A program made the position numbers and the translations under genes. A stretch of DNA of 8,073 bases from CAVXAE01 sp044225565 (GTDB lineage: Bacteria > Pseudomonadota > Gammaproteobacteria > Steroidobacterales > Steroidobacteraceae). The DNA is taken from contig JBGAIL010000211.1 in assembly GCA_044225565.1 (NCBI GenBank), forward strand, positions 1-8,073, in the 5' to 3' direction. A model generated the notes under the pieces. It was not told the origin of the DNA. It saw nothing but the letters and a program-made list of their open reading frames with translations, and did no database searches. Each line of letters opens with the position of its first letter. Position 1 is the first letter of the stretch. This document shows, piece by piece, positions 1 to 5,145 of the stretch.

Positions 1-242
1 TCCTCGACCAGCGGCGTGGTGATCTTGCCGTCCGGCCGCACCGGCACGGTGGTGCTGAGATTCGCCTCGCGCCAGACGAATATCTGAAGCGTGTCACCCG
101 GGCCGATCACGTACGCATTGGGATCGATCTGCGAGGTCGGCGGCGCTTCAGGCGGTGACGGGCTTTGCTGCGCGAGCGCCATTGCGCACACGCAGAGCGC
201 CGCCAGTGCCGCCATGACCGGCAACCCGGATTTAAGGCTCAT
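1..242 (-). CDS. Polysaccharide export protein, XrtA/PEP-CTERM type, N-terminal part (runs off left edge)
   Basis: The first 80 residues of an outer-membrane polysaccharide export protein (Wza/poly-export family) are visible; the rest lies beyond base 1. Residues 1-24 look like a Sec signal peptide (hydrophobic AALAALCVCAMALA, likely cut before QQS). A Pro-rich stretch follows, then the family signature YVIGPGDTLQIFVW (residues 44-57) and TTVPVRPDGKITTPLVE (64-80), the start of the poly-export domain. The family forms the outer-membrane channel through which exopolysaccharide leaves the cell. The ATG at 242 overlaps the TGA of xrtA (ATGA), and a GAGG lies 9 nt upstream inside xrtA, so translation is probably coupled. 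The clear match to the XrtA-associated version and the position after xrtA support the name. In other XrtA loci a chain-length determinant and a tyrosine kinase often follow, but none is visible here. No lipobox is obvious, so lipidation is uncertain. Confidence 0.88.
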   Translation of the reverse strand, partial: MSLKSGLPVMAALAALCVCAMALAQQSPSPPEAPPTSQIDPNAYVIGPGDTLQIFVWREANLSTTVPVRPDGKITTPLVE

Positions 243-1798
243 GAAGGTCTACCTCGGAAACCGAAAAGGCTAACAAAACGGCGAGACGTTCGCTCGGGCT
301 CAGGCCCGGTCTTTGGCTGATACGCGAACAGGCTCTCGAAATGCCCGCCCATGTCGCGCGCGAACCGCTCCAGCTGGAGTCTGGCACCCTCACAAGTGCT
401 CCCGCACCGCGCCTTGAAGGCGGTCAAGCCAGAGCGTGGCTGGCCCGTGAAGGAGCCGGCGCCATAGCCGATCTGGACCAGCAGAGGCGACAGCAGCCGT
501 CGATTCCCCAGTGTGTAGACGGACCAGATCAGCGAACGCCGGCCATCGGCGTCGACGACCGTGATCTCGTGGAACGCTTCGCGGCCCGAGCCTACCGTCC
601 CGGAGTCGTCGCCAACGGTGAGCTGCGATCCGGAAAGGGAGTTCTCGTAGCCGACGAGCTCCTGACCCTGTCGCTGCGTGAGATAGATCACGCTGAACGC
701 TTCGATCTCGCTGCCGGACGGGTTGCTGTACGAAGCGCGGGCGCTTCCGTGGGCCCCCACGAAATGGGGCTGCCAGGAGGAGTCGCTTGCCGCTCGCGGA
801 CCTGCCCAGCCTTGCTCGCCCGGGGGCAGAGTGACGCGCACCGATGGCGCGTCGTCGCCATCCGCTCTCGAGGCGAACCACATTCCTGCCGGAATGACGG
901 CCAGCAGCGCCAGCACGATCGACATCGCGGGAACGAGCGGCGACCGAGCGCGCGGACGAGCCTCATCGGCCGCATGCTGGCGATGAACCGGCAGGCGGCT
1001 GGCGATCCACATGAACATCAGCGCCGCGCCCGCGAATATCGCCCATCCCAGCGTGTAGTGGCCGCTCTGGATGAGCGGATGCTGCATCTTGGTGAGATGC
1101 CCCATGTACACGATGGTGAAGACGCGAAACCAGTTCGTGACCAGGGCGAGCACGAACATCAGCGCGACGAGCCCGAGTCGGGTGCGCACGCTGTCCTGAT
1201 GGACTTCTCCCAGCATCACGGCGAGCGCCAGTCCGGCGACCAGATAGTTGATGCCACTGCAGGCGCCCGCAACCATGAAGACGCCCTCGGGCACGTAGAC
1301 CAGCACCCCATCGACGTAGTGCTCGACTTGTGCCAGCGCAAGAAGTGCCCCGGTGACCTGTGCAGCCAGCAGTTGCAGGATCGGGGACAGCACTTCCCAG
1401 CCAGGGAGCGCGAAGCCCAGCAGGAGCAGCGGAACCGCCATGCGACGCGTGACATGCCAGCCGAACGTGGCGGGCATCGTCAGGCCCATCATTGCCACCA
1501 TCAGAACTTCATGCACCGCCTGTAGCGACGCACGCCACGCGATCAGCCACAGGAGGGCGCACGCCAGCAGCGCCACCCGGGCCAGCTGCGATGGCTGCGC
1601 GGGAGCCTTATCCAGATCGTGCCGGGCCCGGTAGACGAGCCAGAGGAATACGGCCGCCAGCAGAAAGCCGTGGGTGTAGGTGGGATTGTCGAAATTCGAC
1701 CACAGCCGTGCCAGGGAGATGGCACTGGGTGCGCAGGCCAGGACGGCGGCCGCGAGCAACGCATAGATCGATAGCACGCGCCTCGACACCGACCCCAT
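239..1798 (-). CDS. xrtA: Exosortase A with fused C-terminal EpsI domain
   Basis: A 519-aa polytopic inner-membrane cysteine protease/transpeptidase that recognises and processes the C-terminal PEP-CTERM signal of exported proteins. Residues about 10-310 contain many hydrophobic segments. The exosortase catalytic triad is visible: Cys180 in MVAGACSGI, Arg225 in TNWFRVFTIV, and His247 in SGHYTLGW. After the last membrane segment (about 288-309) comes a soluble domain of about 190 residues of the EpsI/DUF3485 type (about 315-500), with typical motifs such as YLTQRQGQELVGYEN and WSVYTLGNRR. The fusion and the length are usual for XrtA. The ATG at 1798 follows a G-rich leader (GGGGGTGGGGA) about 10 nt away; an in-frame GTG at residue 4 is an alternative. 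A TATAAT box lies 33-38 nt upstream. The 3' end overlaps the export gene by 4 nt, so the two form an operon. Its likely substrate is encoded just upstream at 2180-1959. Confidence 0.95.
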   Translation of the reverse strand: MGSVSRRVLSIYALLAAAVLACAPSAISLARLWSNFDNPTYTHGFLLAAVFLWLVYRARHDLDKAPAQPSQLARVALLACALLWLIAWRASLQAVHEVLMVAMMGLTMPATFGWHVTRRMAVPLLLLGFALPGWEVLSPILQLLAAQVTGALLALAQVEHYVDGVLVYVPEGVFMVAGACSGINYLVAGLALAVMLGEVHQDSVRTRLGLVALMFVLALVTNWFRVFTIVYMGHLTKMQHPLIQSGHYTLGWAIFAGAALMFMWIASRLPVHRQHAADEARPRARSPLVPAMSIVLALLAVIPAGMWFASRADGDDAPSVRVTLPPGEQGWAGPRAASDSSWQPHFVGAHGSARASYSNPSGSEIEAFSVIYLTQRQGQELVGYENSLSGSQLTVGDDSGTVGSGREAFHEITVVDADGRRSLIWSVYTLGNRRLLSPLLVQIGYGAGSFTGQPRSGLTAFKARCGSTCEGARLQLERFARDMGGHFESLFAYQPKTGPEPERTSRRFVSLFGFRGRPS

Positions 1799-1820
1799 CA
1801 GAGACTGTCCCCACCCCCAA

Positions 1821-1842
1821 ACTGTCGCCGATTATAGACAGT
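1821..1842 (-). promoter_or_regulatory. xrtA promoter -10 with palindromic operator-like site
   Basis: On the minus strand a perfect TATAAT (1836-1831) lies upstream of xrtA and would start RNA near 1824, giving a leader of about 25 nt. It is enclosed by a perfect inverted repeat: ACTGTC at 1821-1826 and GACAGT at 1837-1842, with 10 bp between the arms. A third copy of ACTGTC lies at 1804-1809, closer to the gene. No good -35 hexamer is seen at 16-18 nt, which suits a promoter that needs an activator, or the match is by chance. That a regulator binds here is inference. Confidence 0.45.
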
Positions 1843-1907
1843 GGGCCCAGGGCCACCCGTGCGGATCATCACGAAACCAAAGGGCCGGAACCGGGTGGGC
1901 CCGGAAA

Positions 1908-1937
1908 GCAAAAACCCCGCTTTCGCGGGGTTTTTGC
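1908..1937 (-). terminator. Rho-independent terminator after the small PEP-CTERM gene
   Basis: A perfect 13-bp stem (GCAAAAACCCCGC at 1908-1920 with its complement at 1925-1937) closes a 4-nt loop (TTTC on the plus strand). The five-base A and T runs within the stem give a U-tract in either direction, so the hairpin could work on both strands. It begins 21 nt after the stop of the PEP-CTERM gene and lies upstream of the xrtA -10 box. The two genes are therefore probably separate transcription units. Confidence 0.9.
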
Positions 1938-1958
1938 GCCTGCAAACCGAGGCTCGGG

Positions 1959-2180
1959 TCAGTCTTTCTTGCCGCGCCGCCGCATCATGGCGACCGCAGC
2001 CGCACCCGTCGCGAACAGCGCGAGAGTGGCAGGCTCGGGGACCTGCACCGGCTTCTGGCCGAACAGGTTCGACAGCCAGTCCCAGATACTGGCTTCGGCG
2101 GGGCTCGAGACCCCCATCCCGACGCCAACGAGAACGGCGGACAACAGCACCTTTCCAACGATCCCAGATCCCATGTGCAT
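1959..2180 (-). CDS. Miniature PEP-CTERM sorting-domain protein
   Basis: A 73-aa exosortase substrate. Residues 1-30 form a signal peptide (hydrophobic VLLSAVLVGVGMGV, likely cut after AEA at 28-30). Residues 47-73 are a textbook PEP-CTERM tail: VPEPAT, a hydrophobic span (52-65), then RRRGKKD. Only about 17 residues lie between, SIWDWLSNLFGQKPVQ plus V, with two Trp and an amphipathic pattern. The protein is thus almost entirely sorting signals. Exosortase A, encoded just downstream, should act on the tail. A strong GGAGGAG lies 4 nt before the ATG at 2180 and 10 nt before a second in-frame ATG at residue 3, so either start is possible. A sigma-54-like promoter lies upstream and a strong terminator follows, so it is probably monocistronic. 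Its function is unknown; a surface or matrix role fits PEP-CTERM proteins in general. Confidence 0.9.
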   Translation of the reverse strand: MHMGSGIVGKVLLSAVLVGVGMGVSSPAEASIWDWLSNLFGQKPVQVPEPATLALFATGAAAVAMMRRRGKKD

Positions 2181-2183
2181 TTC

Positions 2184-2190
2184 GCTCCTC
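2184..2190 (-). promoter_or_regulatory. Shine-Dalgarno site of the small PEP-CTERM gene
   Basis: GGAGGAG on the minus strand is a near-perfect anti-16S match. It is followed by CGAA and ATG (2180), and a second in-frame ATG comes 6 nt later. The spacing is slightly short for the first ATG and slightly long for the second, so it does not decide the start. It strongly supports that this very small gene is translated. Confidence 0.7.
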
Positions 2191-2250
2191 CCCCCAACGG
2201 GTAATTACTGACTCGGCCAATATCAGTGTCTTCACTGACGGTGAGGGCAA

Positions 2251-2266
2251 TGCAGGATTCGCGCCA
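2251..2266 (-). promoter_or_regulatory. Sigma-54 (-24/-12) promoter of the small PEP-CTERM gene
   Basis: The minus strand reads TGGCGCGAATCCTGCA. The RpoN consensus is TGGCACG, 4 nt, TTGC(A/T). The invariant GG and GC are present at the exact spacing, with two mismatches elsewhere. Transcription would begin near 2240, leaving a leader of about 60 nt that contains the Shine-Dalgarno site. PEP-CTERM genes in floc-forming bacteria such as Zoogloea are known to depend on RpoN with the PrsK/PrsR two-component system, which supports the call. No PrsK/PrsR gene is in the window and I could not identify an upstream activator site with confidence. Confidence 0.62.
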
Positions 2267-2331
2267 CTTACAGAAATCTTTCACGAACAGCAAGTTACAT
2301 TTCGTTCAAGCTTAAGTCCGCCCCCGGTTGT

Positions 2332-2357
2332 AAAAAATCCCGACATCCTGGTGTCGG
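2332..2357 (-). terminator. Possible terminator/insulator hairpin upstream of the PEP-CTERM promoter
   Basis: On the minus strand CCGACA (2357-2352) and TGTCGG (2345-2340) form a 6-bp stem with a 6-nt loop. It is followed by GA and six T (2337-2332). This resembles a short intrinsic terminator that would stop antisense RNA coming from the deacetylase region before the sigma-54 promoter. The stem is short, so the call is tentative. Confidence 0.33.
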
Positions 2358-2423
2358 AAAACTGAGAACTGGATCCAGCCGGGTAGAGGGAGGCCCGTCT
2401 CAGTGCCACCCGGGGTCGCCACC

Positions 2424-2429
2424 TATAAT
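2424..2429 (+). promoter_or_regulatory. -10 box of the deacetylase gene, possibly giving a leaderless mRNA
   Basis: A perfect TATAAT ends 11 nt before the ATG at 2441. Normal start-site spacing would put the 5' end of the RNA 0-6 nt before the ATG. No Shine-Dalgarno is seen in ACCGGCTCTC. No convincing -35 is present at 16-18 nt. The sequence context CTATAATC is the same as in the xrtA -10 region. Confidence 0.45.
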
Positions 2430-2440
2430 CACCGGCTCTC

Positions 2441-3292
2441 ATGCTCACCAACGCTTTCACCCTCGACGTCGAGGACTATTTCCAGGTTGCCGCGCTGGCG
2501 CCTTCCGTGCCCTACGACTCGTGGTCGCAGCGCGAGTCACGCGTGGAGCGCAACACCGGCGTGATCCTGGATCTGCTGGCGGAGCGGAATATCCGCGGCA
2601 CATTCTTCGTGCTGGGCTGGATCGCCCTGCACTACCCCCAACTCGTGAAGCGCATCGCCGCCTCCGGCCACGAAGTGGCGAGCCACGGCTATTCGCACCA
2701 GCTCATCTACCGGCAGACGCCGGAAGAATTTCGAGCTGAAACAGTCGCATCCAAGAATCTCCTCGAGGATCTGATCAGTGCGCCGGTGCTCGGCTACCGC
2801 GCCGCGAGCTTCTCCATCACGCGGGATTCGCTCTGGGCGCTCGACACGCTCATCGATGCCGGCTTCCAGTACGACTCCTCGGTATTCCCGATCCGGCACG
2901 ACCGCTATGGCATCCCGGGCGCACCCCGGGAGCCGGGGCCGCTTGCCGCGCCGTCCGGCCGGAAGATCATCGAGTTCCCGATGTCAGCGGCCTCGTTCCT
3001 CGGGGTGCAGGTGCCCGTCTCCGGCGGAGGCTACTTCCGTCTGCTGCCCTACTGGGTCACTCGCAGCGGTCTGCGGCAGATCAATCGCCGCCACCGCAGG
3101 CCCTTCACCTTCTACCTGCATCCCTGGGAAGTGGACCCCGGCCAGCCGCGCATCCCGGCAAGCCGCCTCTCCCGCTTCCGCCACTACACGAACCTGCATC
3201 GCTGCGAACAGCGGCTGCGGCAGCTGCTGGGCGAGTTCAGCTTTGCACCGATGCGCGAGGTGCTCCGCGCCCGGAAGCTGCTTCCAGCTTGA
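2441..3292 (+). CDS. XrtA-system polysaccharide deacetylase (NodB fold plus DUF3473)
   Basis: A 283-aa carbohydrate esterase family 4 enzyme predicted to remove N-acetyl groups from the exopolysaccharide or its precursor. The opening FTLDVEDYFQV (residues 6-16) is the hallmark of the exosortase-associated subfamily and supplies the acidic metal/catalytic residues (Asp9, Asp12). The metal-binding histidines are in SHGYSHQ (His82, His86). GYRAASFS (Arg120) and YDSSVFP (144-150) are motifs 3 and 4, and His227 in FTFYLHPWE is the C-terminal catalytic histidine region. The tail from about 155 on matches the DUF3473 extension. There is no signal peptide, so the protein is probably cytoplasmic, as is usual for this subfamily. 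The ATG at 2441 is chosen because the conserved N-terminus starts at once, although it has no Shine-Dalgarno. The TGA overlaps the TTG start of the next gene by 4 nt, so they form an operon. It is transcribed away from the xrtA side. Confidence 0.93.
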   Translation: MLTNAFTLDVEDYFQVAALAPSVPYDSWSQRESRVERNTGVILDLLAERNIRGTFFVLGWIALHYPQLVKRIAASGHEVASHGYSHQLIYRQTPEEFRAETVASKNLLEDLISAPVLGYRAASFSITRDSLWALDTLIDAGFQYDSSVFPIRHDRYGIPGAPREPGPLAAPSGRKIIEFPMSAASFLGVQVPVSGGGYFRLLPYWVTRSGLRQINRRHRRPFTFYLHPWEVDPGQPRIPASRLSRFRHYTNLHRCEQRLRQLLGEFSFAPMREVLRARKLLPA

Positions 3293-3975
3293 AGCCCGAG
3301 GCGGACGTCTGTGCCATCTGGAAAGTGCCGCTGGGCACGGCCGCCGTCCCGACGCTTCCCCTGCATCTGCTGAGATCCGACGAGCGCGAGCGCGCCGCGC
3401 GCTTTCACCACTCCCGCGATCGCGAGAGATTCATGGGCTGCCGGTCTGCCCTGCGTGCGCTCCTTGGAATATGTCTCAATCGCGAGCCCCACGAGATCGA
3501 ATTCATTCGCGGCCCGCACGGCAGGCCCGAGCTGCCCGGCGATCAGGCGATTCGATTTAACGTAACCCACAGCGGCGACCTCGGGCTCATTGCGATCGCG
3601 AGAAGCGGGCCGGTCGGTGTGGACGTCGAATGCATCCGCGAGATGAAGAATTCGTTACGGCTCGCGCGTCGCTATCTCACTCCGGCGGAGTGCGCGGAAG
3701 TCGAAGCGGCGGGCGAATCAGTTCGCAGCGAAACGTTCCTCACGTGCTGGACGCGCAAGGAAGCGCTGCTCAAGAGCACCGGCAACGGACTCACTCTCGA
3801 TCCGCGCAGCGTCGAAACAGGCGGGAAAACAGGCGCAATCGTGCTCGAGTGGCCTGTCAGCTCCTGCTCGCAAGTGCGCGTCGCATCAATCGATGTCGGC
3901 GCCGGTTTCGTCGCCGCGTGCGCGATGCCCGAGCGCATCTCGCGCATCGACGTGAAGCGTTTCGGTCTCGACTGA
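3289..3975 (+). CDS. 4'-phosphopantetheinyl transferase, Sfp/EntD superfamily
   Basis: A 228-aa enzyme that transfers the phosphopantetheine arm of coenzyme A to a serine of a carrier protein. Conserved motifs appear in order: GRPELP (78-83), FNVTHSGDLGLIAIA (90-104), VGVDVE (109-114, Mg2+ ligands Asp112 and Glu114), and WTRKEALLKSTGNGL (154-168, with Glu158 and Lys162). The length fits the Sfp type. The start is TTG, overlapping the deacetylase stop as TTGA. It is the only start that keeps the N-terminal DVCAIWKVPL stretch, and no strong Shine-Dalgarno precedes it, so re-initiation from the upstream gene is likely. Exosortase A loci in other bacteria often carry a dedicated acyl carrier protein, and activating such a protein is the likely job here. 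That is inferred from context, because no carrier protein is in the window. Confidence 0.92.
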   Translation: MKPEADVCAIWKVPLGTAAVPTLPLHLLRSDERERAARFHHSRDRERFMGCRSALRALLGICLNREPHEIEFIRGPHGRPELPGDQAIRFNVTHSGDLGLIAIARSGPVGVDVECIREMKNSLRLARRYLTPAECAEVEAAGESVRSETFLTCWTRKEALLKSTGNGLTLDPRSVETGGKTGAIVLEWPVSSCSQVRVASIDVGAGFVAACAMPERISRIDVKRFGLD

Positions 3976-3979
3976 CGCG

Positions 3980-3998
3980 CGCTCGCGTTCCGCGAGCG
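3980..3998. other. GC-rich hairpin just after the phosphopantetheinyl transferase gene
   Basis: CGCTCGCG (3980-3987) and CGCGAGCG (3991-3998) form a perfect 8-bp stem with a TTC loop, 4 nt after the stop codon. It is followed by AAGAAAAATCC, not a T-run, so it is not a classical intrinsic terminator for the plus strand. It may protect the mRNA 3' end or assist Rho-dependent termination. The rest of the gap up to 4170 is partly AT-rich (4061-4095) and may hold the promoter of the next gene, but I see no convincing -35/-10 pair. Confidence 0.4.
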
Positions 3999-4170
3999 AA
4001 GAAAAATCCTCTGCCGCGCGAGCGCGCACTGTCGCCGATCGCATACGTCTGCGACTTGAGACATTTTGAAATGATTTAGTTATCGCGATTTACTCCGCCC
4101 CCTCGTCGTGTCGCACCGCTTGCTCACGGCGGGATTTCCTTTTTTGGTTTGGAACCGTAGCGGGGGATCA

Positions 4171-5121
4171 ATGCTCAACTTCCCCGGAACGACTCTGGGT
4201 CGCTTCACCGTTTTCGCTCGCGCGCTGCTCGTCACGGGTGCGCTGCTCACGACAAGCATAGCCATGGCGGCTTCGGCCCCCACCATCAGCGGCAAGCCCG
4301 CGACCAGCGTGGCCGTCGGCGCCCGCTACTACTTCAAGCCCACCGTCACGGATCCGGACAAGTCCGACAAGCTCACCTTCACCATCGTGAACAAGCCCTC
4401 GTGGGCTACCTTCAGCTCGGTGAACGGCTCGCTCACCGGCTATCCGAAGGCCGGCCAGGTCGGCAACTACCCGAGCATCGGCATCACCGTGACGGACGGG
4501 AAATACAAGCGCTGGCTGCCCTCCTTCACCGTCCGGGTCACCGGCACGAGCGCGGGTTCCGGCTCCGGGAGCAACGCCGCGCCGAAGATCTCCGGCACCC
4601 CGGCGAAGACGGTGCGGGCCGGCACCTCCTACAGCTTCATCCCCACCGCGAGCGATGCGAACAAGGACAAGCTCACCTTCAGCGTCTCGAACAAGCCGGC
4701 CTGGGCCAGCTTCAACTCGAGCAACGGGCAGATCCTCGGCACGCCGAGCAACTCGTACGTCGGCACCACCAGCAACATCGTCATCCGGGTGTCCGACGGC
4801 AAGGCGAGCGCATCCCTGCCCGCCTTCGCGATCGCGGTCACTTCGGGCTCGAGCTCGGTGACGGGCTCGGCCACCGTCTCGTGGACGCCGCCCACGCTCA
4901 ACGAAGATGGCTCCGCGCTCACCACTCTCGCGGGGCATCGCATCCGCTACGGCACGAGCCGGACGGCACTGAACCAGACCATCACCGTGAGCAACATCGG
5001 CGTGACGCGCTACGTCGTGCCGAATCTCACGGCGGGGACTTGGTATTTCGGAGTGCAGGCGTACAATCGCGGCGGGCAGGAAAGCGACCTTTCCTCGCTT
5101 GCAAGCAAAACCATAAGGTAG
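4171..5121 (+). CDS. Secreted protein with two putative Ig (He_PIG-like) domains and a C-terminal fibronectin type III domain
   Basis: With the ATG at 4171 the protein has 316 aa. Residues 1-34 form a signal peptide (FARALLVTGALLTTSIAMA, likely cut after AMA at 31-33). Two tandem Ig-like/cadherin-like repeats follow (about 37-124 and 137-224). They are offset by exactly 100 residues: DKLTF at 66-70 and 166-170, NKPSWATF against NKPAWASF. A Ser/Gly linker (about 225-231) leads to an FN3 domain (232-316) with ATVSWTPP, LAGHRIRYGTS and GTWYFGVQAYN. No PEP-CTERM tail, membrane anchor or enzyme motif is seen, so it is probably a periplasmic or extracellular adhesive or matrix protein. A GTG at 4108 would add 21 residues before the signal peptide. 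The ATG, with a purine-rich GGGGGA just before it, is preferred. The next gene starts 24 nt later and shares its FN3 domain, so the two are probably co-transcribed. Confidence 0.82.
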   Translation: MLNFPGTTLGRFTVFARALLVTGALLTTSIAMAASAPTISGKPATSVAVGARYYFKPTVTDPDKSDKLTFTIVNKPSWATFSSVNGSLTGYPKAGQVGNYPSIGITVTDGKYKRWLPSFTVRVTGTSAGSGSGSNAAPKISGTPAKTVRAGTSYSFIPTASDANKDKLTFSVSNKPAWASFNSSNGQILGTPSNSYVGTTSNIVIRVSDGKASASLPAFAIAVTSGSSSVTGSATVSWTPPTLNEDGSALTTLAGHRIRYGTSRTALNQTITVSNIGVTRYVVPNLTAGTWYFGVQAYNRGGQESDLSSLASKTIR

Positions 5122-5145
5122 CGATTGTCTCTCGGCGGGCGGGCG

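Noticed and set aside
341..1525. Long plus-strand open frame (394 aa) opposite xrtA
   Set aside because: It lies wholly antisense to a clear exosortase, its translation is Arg/His/Gln-rich with no recognisable domain, and GC-rich codon bias creates such shadows.
1492..2211. Plus-strand open frame (239 aa) across the xrtA-PEP-CTERM region
   Set aside because: It runs through the terminator hairpin and antisense to two genes, with Pro/Arg/Thr-rich content and no domain.
2283..2312. Imperfect inverted repeat (ACGAA and TTCGT, 13 nt apart) as an activator site for the sigma-54 promoter
   Set aside because: The arms are only 5 bp, and the site is much closer to the promoter than enhancer-binding proteins usually bind.
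2778..3560. Plus-strand open frame (260 aa) overlapping the deacetylase and phosphopantetheinyl transferase
   Set aside because: It is an out-of-frame shadow, Ser/Arg/Pro-rich, over two genes with complete motif sets.
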